Assembly (NCBI RefSeq): GCF_003173775.1
Contig: NZ_CP029552.1
Coordinates: forward strand, 3,830,001-3,894,000
Direction: 5' to 3'
DNA from: Methylobacterium sp. 17Sr1-1
Lineage (GTDB): Bacteria; Pseudomonadota; Alphaproteobacteria; Rhizobiales; Beijerinckiaceae
Length of the DNA stretch: 64,000 nucleotides
Shown here: in pieces, positions 31,177 to 40,614 of the stretch
How positions within the stretch are numbered: position 1 is the stretch's first letter
Layout: every line of letters begins with the position of its first letter
Translations under genes and position numbers: made by a program
Notes under the pieces: model-generated
Seen by the model: only the letters and a program-made list of their open reading frames with translations
What the model was told of the DNA's origin: nothing
Databases searched by the model: none

Positions 31177-31968
31177 ATGGATCGCGCACGCACGGACCAG
31201 GACCTGAAACGCGGCAAGGATGCCGGCCTCTGGGACTCGATCAAGGAGACCGTCAAGGTCGGCGTCCAGGCGCTGCTGATCGCCGTCGTGGTCCGCACCC
31301 TGCTGTTCCAGCCGTTCAACATCCCGTCCGGCTCGCTGATCCCGACCCTGCTGATCGGCGACTACCTCTTCGTCTCGAAGTACTCGCTCGGCTATTCCAA
31401 GTACTCGCTGCCCTTGAGCGAGTATCTACCGTTCGAGGTCAAGGGCCGGATCTGGGGCGCGTCGCCGAAGCAGGGCGACATCGTGGTGTTCAAGCTGCCG
31501 AAGGACAACGCTACGGACTACATCAAGCGGGTGATCGGCCTGCCGGGCGACAAGATCCAGGTGATCGAGGGCGTGCTCAACATCAACGGCCGGCCGGTCA
31601 AGCGCGAGCGCATCGCCGACTACTCGACCACCGACGCCTTCGGCCAGCCGACCCTGGTGCCGCAATACCGCGAGACCCTGCCCAGCGGCGTCACCCACGA
31701 GATCATCGAGCGCGACGGCGACCGCGGCCTGTGGGACAACACCCAGGTCTACACCGTGCCGCCGAACCACTTCTTCATGATGGGCGACAACCGCGACAAC
31801 TCCACCGATTCGCGCGACCTCGGCAATGTCGGCTACGTGCCGTACGAGAACCTGATCGGCCGCGCCGAGGTGATCTTCTTCTCGATCGACGAGGGCGCCG
31901 CCGCCTGGCAGATCTGGAACTGGCCGTGGACGGTGCGCTGGAACCGCCTGTTCAAGCCGATTCACTGA
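31177..31968 (+). CDS. lepB: Signal peptidase I
   Basis: LepB removes signal peptides from exported proteins at the outer face of the inner membrane. The 263-residue protein has one N-terminal membrane helix (about 27-45), the nucleophile Ser53 in NIPSGSLIPTL, the general-base Lys117 in DYIKRVIGLPGDK, and the MGDNRDNSTDSR box. The residue after the serine is Leu where many enzymes have Met. It is followed by rnc after 15 bases, and a 180-base gap before it should hold the promoter. Confidence 0.95.
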   Translation: MDRARTDQDLKRGKDAGLWDSIKETVKVGVQALLIAVVVRTLLFQPFNIPSGSLIPTLLIGDYLFVSKYSLGYSKYSLPLSEYLPFEVKGRIWGASPKQGDIVVFKLPKDNATDYIKRVIGLPGDKIQVIEGVLNINGRPVKRERIADYSTTDAFGQPTLVPQYRETLPSGVTHEIIERDGDRGLWDNTQVYTVPPNHFFMMGDNRDNSTDSRDLGNVGYVPYENLIGRAEVIFFSIDEGAAAWQIWNWPWTVRWNRLFKPIH

Positions 31969-31983
31969 CGGGAGCGCGAGGAG

Positions 31984-32778
31984 TTGAGCGACGTCGACGC
32001 CGCCACGCCGCAGGCCGAGCCGCCTGCCCCCGCCCCGGGCGAGGCCCCGCCGCGGCGCAAGCGCGGGATGCGGCGCCGGCCCGACCTGTCGGTGCTGGAG
32101 GAGCGCATCGGCCACCGTTTCGCCGACCGCGACCTCCTGGTGCGGGCGCTCACCCATGTCAGCGCCACCAACGGCCGCGGCAGCTACCAGCGCCTGGAAT
32201 TCTTAGGGGACCGGGTGCTCGGACTGGCGGTCGCCGACGGGCTCTACAACGCGCTGCCCGGCGCCGACGAGGGCGACCTGTCGCGGCGCCTGTCGAGCCT
32301 CGTGCGGCGCGAGAGCTGCGCCATGGTGGCCAATGCCTGGGAGGTCGGGCCCCATCTCAACCTCGGCGGCGGCGAGGTTCATGGCGGCGGGCGCCGCAAC
32401 TCGGCGATCCTCGCCGACGTCTGCGAGGCGATCCTCGGCGCGGTCTTCCTCGATGCCGGCTACGGCGCCGCCAAGGCGGTGATCGACCGCGCCTTCGAGG
32501 CCGACCGCCAGACGGAGGGGACGCGCAGCCGCGACCCGAAATCCGCGTTGCAGGAATGGGCGCAGGCGCAGGGCTGGCCGACGCCGGCCTACGTGGTGGT
32601 GGAGCGGGCCGGGCCCGACCACGCGCCGCAATTTCGTATCGAGGCCCGGGTCTCCGGCGTCGCGCCCGGCATCGGCATCGGCGGCTCGAAGCGCCTGGCC
32701 GAACAGACCGCCGCGCGCGCGCTGCTGGAGCGCGAGGGGCTGTGGACCGGGGACGAGCCCGGGGAGCAGGCAGAATGA
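31984..32778 (+). CDS. rnc: Ribonuclease III
   Basis: RNase III cuts double-stranded RNA, including rRNA precursors. The 264-residue protein has the signature QRLEFLGDRVLGL (Glu72 and Asp76), the second acidic pair in ILADVCEAILGAVFLD, and a C-terminal double-stranded RNA-binding domain (about 195-260, with DPKSALQEWAQAQG). It appears to use a TTG start at 31984; the first 30 residues are Pro/Ala-rich and basic. The stop overlaps the era start (ATGA). Confidence 0.94.
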   Translation: MSDVDAATPQAEPPAPAPGEAPPRRKRGMRRRPDLSVLEERIGHRFADRDLLVRALTHVSATNGRGSYQRLEFLGDRVLGLAVADGLYNALPGADEGDLSRRLSSLVRRESCAMVANAWEVGPHLNLGGGEVHGGGRRNSAILADVCEAILGAVFLDAGYGAAKAVIDRAFEADRQTEGTRSRDPKSALQEWAQAQGWPTPAYVVVERAGPDHAPQFRIEARVSGVAPGIGIGGSKRLAEQTAARALLEREGLWTGDEPGEQAE

Positions 32779-33731
32779 CGGACGACACGATTCCCGAGAC
32801 TGATGCGGGCGGCCCCGAGGAATCCGGACCGCCGCAGGAGACCAGGGCCGGCTTCGTCGCCCTGATCGGCGTGCCGAATGCCGGCAAGTCGACCCTGCTC
32901 AACAGTCTCGTCGGCACCAAGGTGTCGATCGTCTCGCGCAAGGTGCAGACCACCCGGGCGCTGATCCGCGGCATCGCCATGGAGGGCGCGGCGCAGATCG
33001 TGCTCGTCGACACGCCCGGCATCTTCGCCCCCAAGCGTCGCCTCGACAGGGCGATGGTGACCTCGGCCTGGAGCGGCGCGGCGGACGCCGACGCGGTCTG
33101 CCTCCTGATCGACGCCCGGAAAGGCGTGGACGAGGAGGTCGATGCGATCCTGAACCGGATGCCCGAGCTGAAGCGCCCGAAATACCTGGTGCTCAACAAG
33201 ATCGACCTGATCGCACGCGAAAAGTTGCTGGCGCTCGCCGCCTCGCTCAACGAGCGGGTGCAATTCGAGCGCATCTTCATGATCTCGGCGCTCACCGGCG
33301 ACGGGGTCGACGACCTGCGCCGCGAACTCGCGACCCGGATGCCGCCGAGCCCCTGGCTCTATCCCGAGGACCAGGTCTCCGACGCGCCGCTGCGGATGCT
33401 CGCCGCCGAGATCACGCGGGAGAAGATCTACGACCGGCTGCACGAGGAGCTGCCCTATTCCTCGACCGTCGAGACCGACCAGTGGCAGGTCCGGCCCGAC
33501 GGCTCGGTGCGGATCGAGCAGACGATCTTCGTCGAGCGCGAGAGCCAGCGGAAGATCGTCCTCGGGAAAGGCGGCCAGACCATCAAGGCCATCGGCCAGG
33601 CCGCGCGGATCGACATCGCCGAGGCGGCGGAGGCGAAGGTCCACCTGTTCCTGTTCGTGAAGGTGCGGGAGAACTGGGCCGACGATCCGGAGCGCTATCG
33701 CGAGATGGGCCTGGAATTCCCGCGCGGCTGA
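32775..33731 (+). CDS. era: GTPase Era
   Basis: Era binds 16S rRNA and is needed for 30S maturation. The 318-residue protein has G1 GVPNAGKST (about 32-40), G3 DTPGIF, G4 NKID, and a C-terminal KH domain with IVLGKGGQTIKAIGQAAR. About 24 extra residues precede the GTPase domain. The start overlaps rnc by four bases, the standard rnc-era coupling. Confidence 0.95.
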   Translation: MTDDTIPETDAGGPEESGPPQETRAGFVALIGVPNAGKSTLLNSLVGTKVSIVSRKVQTTRALIRGIAMEGAAQIVLVDTPGIFAPKRRLDRAMVTSAWSGAADADAVCLLIDARKGVDEEVDAILNRMPELKRPKYLVLNKIDLIAREKLLALAASLNERVQFERIFMISALTGDGVDDLRRELATRMPPSPWLYPEDQVSDAPLRMLAAEITREKIYDRLHEELPYSSTVETDQWQVRPDGSVRIEQTIFVERESQRKIVLGKGGQTIKAIGQAARIDIAEAAEAKVHLFLFVKVRENWADDPERYREMGLEFPRG

Positions 33732-33733
33732 TC

Positions 33734-34657
33734 GTGACCGACCTCGCTCTCTCCCGGCCGGGCGTCTACGGCCACCCGCCCGCCGACCTCGCCGAGGTGG
33801 CGCACGACGCCCTGCAGCTCTCGCCGCTCGTGCCCGGCGGCACCGCCCTGGACGAGCTGGTCCCGGGCTCGCTCCCCGGCCTGACCATGCTGGCTCCGCC
33901 CGGCACCCTGGAGCGCCGCCACGTGCTGGCCTTGGGGCTCCGGGCGCTCGCGCCCGGGGCGCCGCTGACCGTGCTCGCTCCGAAGGACCGGGGCGGCTCG
34001 CGGCTCGGCCGCGAACTCTCGGCCTTCGGCTGCCGCCTCGACGAGAGCGCCAAGAGCCACCACCGCATCGTCCGCACGGTGCGGCCCGACGCGCCGACCG
34101 GGCTCGACGAGGCGATCGGCGAGGGTGCACCGCGGCGCCTCGACGAGCTCGGCCTGTGGACGCAGCCGGGCATCTTCTCGTGGAACCGGATCGATCCCGG
34201 CACCGCCCTGCTGATCGAGACCCTGCCCGTCCTGTCCGGACGCGGCGCCGATCTCGGCTGCGGCCTCGGCATCCTCGCCCACGCCGTGCTGGCCTCGCCC
34301 AAGGTGACCGCCCTCGCCCTGGTCGACAACGATCGCCGGGCCGTCGAGGCGTCGCGGCGCAACGTCGACGATCCGCGCGTGACGGTGACATGGGCCGATG
34401 CCCGCGCGGCCGACGCCGTGCCCGAGCGCCTCGACTTCGTGGTGATGAACCCGCCCTTCCATGACGGCGGCACCGAGGACCGGGCGCTCGGCCAGGCCTT
34501 CATCCGCCGCGCCGCGGCGGCGTTGCGGCCGGGCGGGACGCTGTGGCTCACCGCCAACACCCATCTGCCCTACGAGGCGACCCTGGGGGAGGTGTTTCGC
34601 GAGGTGACGCAGCGGGCCGCCGCGCAGGGCTACAAGATCCATGAGGCGCGCAAGTGA
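33734..34657 (+). CDS. RsmC-like rRNA guanine-N2 methyltransferase
   Basis: The 307-residue protein has a degenerate N-terminal half and a C-terminal SAM-binding half (GADLGCGLGILAHAVLASPK, LALVDNDRRAVEASRRNV) with the catalytic NPPFHDG motif of RsmC/RlmG enzymes, which form m2G in 16S or 23S rRNA. The start is a GTG at 33734, two bases after the era stop. Expression with era and rnc fits an rRNA-modification role; the target position is inferred from the family. Confidence 0.82.
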   Translation: MTDLALSRPGVYGHPPADLAEVAHDALQLSPLVPGGTALDELVPGSLPGLTMLAPPGTLERRHVLALGLRALAPGAPLTVLAPKDRGGSRLGRELSAFGCRLDESAKSHHRIVRTVRPDAPTGLDEAIGEGAPRRLDELGLWTQPGIFSWNRIDPGTALLIETLPVLSGRGADLGCGLGILAHAVLASPKVTALALVDNDRRAVEASRRNVDDPRVTVTWADARAADAVPERLDFVVMNPPFHDGGTEDRALGQAFIRRAAAALRPGGTLWLTANTHLPYEATLGEVFREVTQRAAAQGYKIHEARK

Positions 34658-34681
34658 GCAGCGAGACATGAGCAGCCTGCG

Positions 34682-35431
34682 ATGACCGGCAAGGCGAAGG
34701 TGGCGTCGGTCCGGCTCGACCGGCTGCTCGCCAATCTCGGCTACGGCTCGCGGCGCGAGATCCAGATGCTCGCCCGCGCCGGCAAGGTGGTGCTCGACGG
34801 CTCGCCCCTGCGCGACGCCGACCAGCGCATCGCCCTCGACCCGGATCTGCCGGCCCGCCTCACGGTCCAGGCCAAGCCCCTCGACCCGCTGCCCGGGGTG
34901 GCGCTGATGCTGCACAAGCCCCTCGGCGTCACCTGCTCGCACAAGGAGGCCGGCCCGCTGGTCTACGGGTTGCTGCCGCCGCGCTGGCGTCAGCGCGAGC
35001 CGGCCCTCTCCACGATCGGCCGCCTCGACAAGGAGACCTCCGGCCTCCTGCTGCTGACCGACGACGGGGCGCTGCTGCACCGGATCATCTCGCCGAAGGC
35101 CAGCGTCTCGAAGCGCTACCAGGTGACGCTGGATCGCCCCTTGCGCGGCGACGAGGGTGCGATCTTCTCCTCCGGCACGCTGATGCTGGAGGGAGAGGAG
35201 AAGCCGCTGCTGCCGGTGACCCTGGAGGTGCACGAGCCGACGCGCGCCGCCGTGACCCTGACGGAGGGGCGCTACCACCAGGTCCGGCGGATGTTCGCGG
35301 CGGTCGGCAACCACGTCGCGGCGTTGCACCGGGACCGGATCGGCGCGCTGGACCTGCCGGCGGACCTGGAGCCCGAGCAGTACCGGGTGATGGGGGAGGG
35401 GGATGTGGCGCGGGTGTTCGGGGCGGCGTGA
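34682..35431 (+). CDS. RsuA/RluE-type pseudouridine synthase
   Basis: The 249-residue enzyme converts a uridine in rRNA to pseudouridine. It has an N-terminal S4 RNA-binding domain (VRLDRLLANLGYGSRREIQ) and the catalytic motif with Asp in TIGRLDKETSGLLLLTDDG, then EGRYHQVRRMFAAVGNHV. The subfamily resembles RsuA (U516 of 16S rRNA), but RluE or RluF are possible. It is the last gene of the plus-strand run begun by pdxJ. Confidence 0.88.
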   Translation: MTGKAKVASVRLDRLLANLGYGSRREIQMLARAGKVVLDGSPLRDADQRIALDPDLPARLTVQAKPLDPLPGVALMLHKPLGVTCSHKEAGPLVYGLLPPRWRQREPALSTIGRLDKETSGLLLLTDDGALLHRIISPKASVSKRYQVTLDRPLRGDEGAIFSSGTLMLEGEEKPLLPVTLEVHEPTRAAVTLTEGRYHQVRRMFAAVGNHVAALHRDRIGALDLPADLEPEQYRVMGEGDVARVFGAA

Positions 35432-35773
35432 GAGAGGCGGCCTCTGCCTATCGTCGCGGTTTCGAACTCTCTCCACCGTGATCCCGGGTTCTCGACTTCG
35501 TCGAGCCCCGGGACGACAAGGGGTTTGACGGACGCCGCGGTTCGATGACTACACCAGAGTTAAATTCCTAGAACCAGTGCTGCGCCACGTCGTCCGCCCT
35601 GCTCATCGTGGACGCCGATCCGCGCGAGCAGCGACGTTCCAGCAATCGCGTCATCGCCCGGTGCGCTGCCGCACGAAGCCGGTGCGGTCGAGCTCGCGAT
35701 ATCCCCAGTGATCGTTGTGTCGCCGCTCATGTTAGTCCATCGATACGCTCTCGCTCCCGAGCGGAGGAAGACG
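35432..35773. other. Intergenic region with one hairpin (35482-35511)
   Basis: TCCCGGGTTCTCGA (35482-35495) pairs with TCGAGCCCCGGGA (35500-35511 region) around a CTTCG loop, forming a strong hairpin about 50 bases after the pseudouridine synthase stop. It may act as a terminator, although no clear T-tract follows. The rest of the stretch shows no gene; the cyclase start at 35774 has a GGAGG site seven bases upstream. Confidence 0.5.
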
Positions 35774-36868
35774 ATGTCGACCGGCACCGCGACCTTCTGG
35801 ATCATCATCGCGGCCGTCAGCGCCTCGTTCGGGGCCCTGCACGGCCTGCTGTTCAGCGACGGGCCGAATGTCCCAGGGATGCTCTACGGGACGTGCATCG
35901 GCGTGCTCGCCATCGCGTATGAGCGCGGGGTCTTCCTCGCCGGCTACAGCGAGCGTCTGCGGCGGCTGCCCACCCTGGCCTATTTCGCGGCCGCCGAGAT
36001 CAGCCTGGTGCTGGTCATCGTCGTCGGCATGGGGCTGACGGGACTGGCGCTCTGGACGCTCGGCATCGTGGACAAGCCCCTGATGGGAGCGATCACGCCG
36101 AAGCTCTCGACCATTCCGTTCGCGCTGGCGATGTCGGCGATCATCGTCTCGGTCCTGCGCGTGCGCGACCTGATCGGGGCTGCGACCTTCGTGAACCTCA
36201 TCCTCGGGCGCTACCACCGCCCGGTCCGGGAGGAACGCGTCTTCCTGTTCCTCGACCTCGCCGGGTCGACGGCCTATGCGGAGCGGCACGGCGACATCGC
36301 CGCGCAGGAACTGCTGACCGCGGTGTTCTCCGCGATCGCGGAGCCGGTGCGCCGCTACCGCGGCCAGGTCGACGACTATATCGGCGATCAGGTCATCGTC
36401 TCCTGGCCGCTCGCGCGCGGTGTCGAACAGGCGCGGTGCGTCGCCTGCGTCTTCGCGATCCGCCGCGCCCTCGACGCCGACCGGGACGGCTGGCTCGCCC
36501 GCTTCGGCCTGGTGCCCGAATTGCGCACGGCCCTCCACGGCGGCAGCGTGGTGACGGCCGAGGTCGGCGTCGACCGGCACAAGATCGCGTATTTCGGCGA
36601 CGTCATGAACGCGACCGCCCGGCTCGAAGGCCTGTGCCGGGAGACCCGGAGGGACGTGCTGATCTCGGAGGCGGTCCTCGGCCAGTTGCCGCTCCTGCCC
36701 GAGGGCATCACGGTCGAGGCGCTCGGGTCGTACCGGCTGCGGGGGCGGAGCGAGACGATGGCGGTGCACGCGCTCGCCGACCGGCGCAGGCCGCGGCTCG
36801 TCGGTGCGCGCGCGGAGGTCGAGGCCGATCGCCGGGCAGGGCGGCTTTACGCGGCCCTGCGCGGCTGA
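35774..36868 (+). CDS. Membrane-bound class III nucleotide cyclase
   Basis: The 364-residue protein has four N-terminal hydrophobic segments (about 5-140) followed by a class III adenylate/guanylate cyclase domain (about 165-340). The first metal-binding Asp is in VFLFLDLAGSTAYAERHGD, the second in DDYIGDQVIVSW, and the transition-state Asn/Arg pair in FGDVMNATARLEGLCR. The positions that usually fix adenine (Lys in VxKxIGD and Asp before YTxIGD) are not conserved here, so ATP versus GTP use is uncertain. It stands alone, converging on the peptide-binding protein gene. Confidence 0.85.
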   Translation: MSTGTATFWIIIAAVSASFGALHGLLFSDGPNVPGMLYGTCIGVLAIAYERGVFLAGYSERLRRLPTLAYFAAAEISLVLVIVVGMGLTGLALWTLGIVDKPLMGAITPKLSTIPFALAMSAIIVSVLRVRDLIGAATFVNLILGRYHRPVREERVFLFLDLAGSTAYAERHGDIAAQELLTAVFSAIAEPVRRYRGQVDDYIGDQVIVSWPLARGVEQARCVACVFAIRRALDADRDGWLARFGLVPELRTALHGGSVVTAEVGVDRHKIAYFGDVMNATARLEGLCRETRRDVLISEAVLGQLPLLPEGITVEALGSYRLRGRSETMAVHALADRRRPRLVGARAEVEADRRAGRLYAALRG

Positions 36869-36893
36869 GAACCGTCGGCCGGTCGCGGACCGC

Positions 36894-38513
36894 TTACCCC
36901 AGGGTCGTCAGATCCTGGAACCAGTGCTGCGCCTGGGTGTACCCCTTCACCTTGGCCGAGAGGGCGTGCGGGTTGGTGTCGTGCACGACCCAGACCTGCA
37001 CCGCGTCGTCGACCACGATCTCGTGGATGCGCGCCAGCATCCTGTCCTGCTCGGCCGGGTCGAAGCTCGCCCGCACCGCGTCGCACAGCTTGTCCACCTC
37101 CGGGTTGCGGTAGTGGCTCCAGTTCACGCCGGTCGGCGCGACCTGCTTCGAATCGTAGAAGCGCAGGATGGCGTAGAGCGGGTCCGAGGTGACGTAGGCG
37201 ATGTTGCCGCCGGTGATGCCCTTCATCGACGGATCGGCGGCGCCCTGGCGCCAGCCGGTATAGGCGACCTCCAGCTCGACCGCCTGGAACTCGAGCGCGA
37301 TGCCGATCTCGGCCCAGGATTGCTGCACGAACTCGTTGATCGGCAGCGACAGCATCTGTCCCGAGCCGCCGGTCGGGATGATGAACTTGGTGCGCAGCGG
37401 GTTCTGCACCGAGTAGCCCGCCTCCTTCATCAGCTTGCGCGCCGCGTCGACGTCGTACTTGATCTGGAAGCCCGGCTTGCCGAACCACGGGCTCGACGGC
37501 TGCACCTGGCCCACCGCCGGCGTCGCGAGCCCGCCCATCAGCGCCGCCACGCCCTCGCGGTCGATGGCGAGGTTGGCGGCCTTGCGCAGGCGCAGGTCGC
37601 GCCACGGGCTGCCCTCCAGCATCGACAGGTGGTAGTTCCAGACATGCGGCGTGTCGTTGCCGGTCACCCGCATGCCGGCGCCCTTCAGCCGCGGCACCGC
37701 GTCGGGGGCGGGCAATTCGATCAGGTCGGCATTGCCCGACAGGAGGGCGTTGGCCCGCGACAGGTCCTCCGGCATGCAGGCGAGCGTGAGCTTCGCCAGC
37801 CGCGGCATGCGCTTGGGGTTCCAGTAGGTCGTGTTCGGCACGAGCTCCAGGCGCACCCGCGGCACCAGGGCGGCGAGGCGGTAGGGCCCGGTGCCGGAGG
37901 GCTGGAAGGCGAACTTGGTCCAGTCGCGCCCCACCGCCTCGTACTGCGCCGGCGACGAGATCAGGAACCACAGCATCTGGTAGGGAAACAGCGCGTCGAC
38001 CGCCTTGGTGGTGACCTGCACCGTCATGGCGTCGAGCTTCTTGTAGGACGCCACCGAGGGCAGCCGCGGGCGCACCTGCGAGGCCTGGCGCTGGTCGTAG
38101 TGCGGTGCCTTGGCGTCGAGCACCTTGTCGAAGTTCCAGATCACCGCGTCGGCGTCGAAGGCCGAGCCATCGTGGAACTTGACCCCCTCGCGCAGGCGGA
38201 AGACCCAGTTGCGGCGGTCCGCGGCGTCGCTCTCCCACGAGGTGGCGAGCCCGGGCACCAGCTTGCCCGGCCGGTCGGCGACGTCGAGCTCCCAGGCGAC
38301 CAGCGGATCGTAGAGGGTGAGCCCGGTGAACTGGTAGCCGCCCGCACCCCGGTCGGGCTGGCCGGTGGTGAGCGGCAGGTCGAACAGCGAGATGCCGTAG
38401 GTCAGGCTGCCGGACGCCGTCCCTTCAGCCAGAACGGCGCCGGTGGGTCCCAGCGCCGCGAGGGCCGAGGCGCCGGCGATGAGCTGGCGGCGCGAGAGGG
38501 AGGCATGACGCAT
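36894..38513 (-). CDS. ABC transporter substrate-binding protein, peptide/nickel (SBP_bac_5) family
   Basis: The 539-residue periplasmic protein captures a ligand for an ABC importer. It starts with a TAT-like signal (SLSRRQLIAGASALAALGPT) and carries the family motifs LATSWESDAADRRNWVFRLREG, KFHDGSAFDADAVIWNFDK and GTGPYRLAAL. Members bind oligopeptides, opines, glutathione or metal chelates, and the ligand is unknown. No permease or ATPase gene is adjacent, so it either serves a transporter elsewhere or is an orphan. Confidence 0.87.
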   Translation of the reverse strand: MRHASLSRRQLIAGASALAALGPTGAVLAEGTASGSLTYGISLFDLPLTTGQPDRGAGGYQFTGLTLYDPLVAWELDVADRPGKLVPGLATSWESDAADRRNWVFRLREGVKFHDGSAFDADAVIWNFDKVLDAKAPHYDQRQASQVRPRLPSVASYKKLDAMTVQVTTKAVDALFPYQMLWFLISSPAQYEAVGRDWTKFAFQPSGTGPYRLAALVPRVRLELVPNTTYWNPKRMPRLAKLTLACMPEDLSRANALLSGNADLIELPAPDAVPRLKGAGMRVTGNDTPHVWNYHLSMLEGSPWRDLRLRKAANLAIDREGVAALMGGLATPAVGQVQPSSPWFGKPGFQIKYDVDAARKLMKEAGYSVQNPLRTKFIIPTGGSGQMLSLPINEFVQQSWAEIGIALEFQAVELEVAYTGWRQGAADPSMKGITGGNIAYVTSDPLYAILRFYDSKQVAPTGVNWSHYRNPEVDKLCDAVRASFDPAEQDRMLARIHEIVVDDAVQVWVVHDTNPHALSAKVKGYTQAQHWFQDLTTLG

Positions 38514-38650
38514 CGAAGAGGACCCCGGCTGGCGCGCGGCCGGTCCGGCCGCGTTACGCGCCTGACGTCTGCAAGTTGCGTGCAAGCGCGGCTGCAAATC
38601 GCGGGCGGACGCGGTCGGTGCGGTGGCCCCTCCACCCTCGAACCAGTCGC

Positions 38651-38666
38651 ATAAAGACATCTTTAT
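38651..38666. promoter_or_regulatory. Perfect palindrome upstream of ahcY, operator candidate
   Basis: ATAAAGA-CA-TCTTTAT is a perfect 7+2+7 palindrome about 70 bases before the ahcY start, in an AT-rich island of otherwise GC-rich DNA. A partial repeat of the half-site (ATATCTTGAT) follows. In many proteobacteria ahcY is controlled by the SAH-responsive ArsR-family repressor SahR; assigning this site to SahR is inference. Confidence 0.5.
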
Positions 38667-38735
38667 ATCTTGATTGCCTCCCCGCCGGGCGGCTGGTATA
38701 GGCGCAGCCGAAGCGGCCGACACGGGAGACCGACC

Positions 38736-40142
38736 ATGCCGAGCAACACGGACTACATCGTCAAGGACATCGCCCTGGCCGATTTCGGCCGCAAGGAGAT
38801 CGCGATCGCCGAGACCGAGATGCCCGGCCTGATGGCCGTGCGCGAGGAATACGCCGCGAGCCAGCCGCTGAAGGGCGCCAAGATCGCCGGCTCGCTGCAC
38901 ATGACGATCCAGACCGCGGTGCTGATCGAGACCCTGAAGGCTCTCGGCGCCGACATCCGCTGGGTCTCGTGCAACATCTACTCGACCCAGGACCACGCCG
39001 CCGCCGCGATCGCCGCCGCCGGCATCCCGGTCTTCGCCATCAAGGGCGAGACCCTGAAGGATTACTGGGACTACACCGCCAAGCTGTTCGAGTGGCATGA
39101 CGGCGGCATGCCGAACATGATCCTCGACGACGGCGGCGACGCCACGATGTTCGTGCATCTCGGCCTGCGCGCCGAGAACGGCGATACCGCCTTCCTCGAC
39201 AAGCCGGGCTCGGAGGAAGAGGAGATCTTCTTCGCGCTCCTGAAGCGCATGCTGGCCGAGAAGCCGAAGGGCTGGTTCGCGGGCTTGGCCGAGTCGATCA
39301 AGGGCGTCTCGGAGGAGACCACCACCGGCGTGCACCGCCTGTACCTGCTCGCCAAGGAGGGCAAGCTCCTCTTCCCGGCGATCAACGTCAACGACGCGGT
39401 CACCAAGTCGAAGTTCGACAACCTCTACGGCTGCCGCGAATCGCTGGTCGACGGCATCCGCCGCGGCACCGACGTGATGATGGCCGGCAAGGTCGCGATG
39501 GTCGCGGGCTTCGGCGACGTCGGCAAGGGCTCGGCCGCCAGCTTGCGCAACGCCGGCTGTCGCGTGCTGGTCTCCGAGGTCGATCCGATCTGCGCGCTCC
39601 AGGCCGCGATGGAGGGCTACGAGGTCACCACCATGGAGGATGCCGCGCCGCGCGCCGACATCTTCGTGACCGCGACCGGCAACAAGGACGTCATCACCCT
39701 CGACCACATGCGGGCGATGAAGGACCGGGCGATCGTCTGCAACATCGGCCACTTCGACAACGAGATCCAGGTCGCGGGTCTCAAGAACCTGAAGTGGCAG
39801 AACATCAAGCCGCAGGTCGACGAGATCGAGTTCGCCGACGGCCACCGTATCATCCTCCTGTCGGAGGGCCGCCTGGTGAACCTCGGCAACGCCATGGGCC
39901 ACCCGTCCTTCGTGATGTCGGCCTCCTTCACCAACCAGACCTTGGCCCAGATCGAGCTCTGGACCAACCCGGGCAAGTACGAGAAGAAGGTCTACACCCT
40001 GCCCAAGGCCCTCGACGAGAAGGTCGCGGCGCTGCATCTCGAGAAGATCGGCGTCAAGCTGACCAAGCTGCGCGAGGACCAGGCCGCCTATATCGGCGTC
40101 AAGCAGAGCGGCCCGTTCAAGCCCGACCACTACCGTTACTAA
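38736..40142 (+). CDS. ahcY: Adenosylhomocysteinase
   Basis: AhcY splits S-adenosylhomocysteine into adenosine and homocysteine, removing the inhibitory product of SAM-dependent methylation. The 468-residue enzyme has [32 protein letters not shown], the NAD-binding loop [16 protein letters not shown] and the C-terminal KPDHYRY. The ATG at 38736 follows CGGGAG. It includes the roughly 40-residue insertion common in proteobacterial enzymes. It is a single-gene unit with its own operator candidate and terminator. Confidence 0.97.
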   Translation: MPSNTDYIVKDIALADFGRKEIAIAETEMPGLMAVREEYAASQPLKGAKIAGSLHMTIQTAVLIETLKALGADIRWVSCNIYSTQDHAAAAIAAAGIPVFAIKGETLKDYWDYTAKLFEWHDGGMPNMILDDGGDATMFVHLGLRAENGDTAFLDKPGSEEEEIFFALLKRMLAEKPKGWFAGLAESIKGVSEETTTGVHRLYLLAKEGKLLFPAINVNDAVTKSKFDNLYGCRESLVDGIRRGTDVMMAGKVAMVAGFGDVGKGSAASLRNAGCRVLVSEVDPICALQAAMEGYEVTTMEDAAPRADIFVTATGNKDVITLDHMRAMKDRAIVCNIGHFDNEIQVAGLKNLKWQNIKPQVDEIEFADGHRIILLSEGRLVNLGNAMGHPSFVMSASFTNQTLAQIELWTNPGKYEKKVYTLPKALDEKVAALHLEKIGVKLTKLREDQAAYIGVKQSGPFKPDHYRY

Positions 40143-40241
40143 AGCATTTTCCGACGAAGTGGTTGCCGGTTCGTCGAAGAAAATGCGTCAACGAAAGACT
40201 TGGAGAGCTTCGCGGTTGCAGCGCGATCGTGAAGTCCTCTA
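40143..40241. repeat. Family-4 intergenic repeat, copy A
   Basis: AGCATTTTCCGACGAAGTGG and CGTCGAAGAAAATGCG form imperfect inverted ends of the first half; the second half reads CTTGGAGAGCTTCGCGGTTG, CAGCGCGATCGTGAAGTCCT. The reverse complement of 61930-62036 matches it through most of its length. It directly follows the ahcY stop codon. Confidence 0.75.
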
Positions 40242-40272
40242 AGATCGCGCCCGTCACCAAGTGATGGAATGG

Positions 40273-40305
40273 GGAGCCCGGCCGCCAGGCCGGGCTCTTC
40301 TTTTT
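40273..40305 (+). terminator. Strong intrinsic terminator of ahcY
   Basis: GAGCCCGGCC pairs perfectly with GGCCGGGCTC around a four-base loop and is followed by TTCTTTTT. It lies about 130 bases after the ahcY stop, beyond the repeat element. The 310 bases from here to the divL start show no further gene. Confidence 0.9.
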
Positions 40306-40614
40306 GCGTGTACGGTTCAAGGTGGCGGTTGCACGGTCGAGGCTGGAACCTGGGTTCTGCCTTTGTTCTGTCCAAGGTGTGGCATTTCTGTGCTCTTGAC
40401 GCTGCTCCGTGCAGCCCGGCCCGGCTTCCCCCCAATTCACCCCTTCCGGGCTGAATCCGCACCGCGCTAAACTCCGGGCGAATCTCTGGGGAGGGGAGCC
40501 GGTCCGCATGACGGACGCGGCTCCCGGCGTTCATCGTGGCGTAGCGTTCAGGTCGTGTGGCGCACCGGTCCGGTCGAGGGCCGGTGCGCCGGTTCGCGTG
40601 GAGACGGACGGATC

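Noticed and set aside
35571..35586. 16-base match (GAACCAGTGCTGCGCC) between the region before the cyclase and the end of the substrate-binding protein gene (36918-36933), in the same reading frame, suggesting a remnant gene copy.
   Set aside because: The residues further upstream show no similarity to the binding protein, and a 16-base match is expected by chance in a GC-rich 64-kb window.
38514..38735. Possible SAM/SAH riboswitch before ahcY.
   Set aside because: The only structured element is a 16-base palindrome; no pseudoknot or conserved riboswitch core can be recognised in the 220-base leader.
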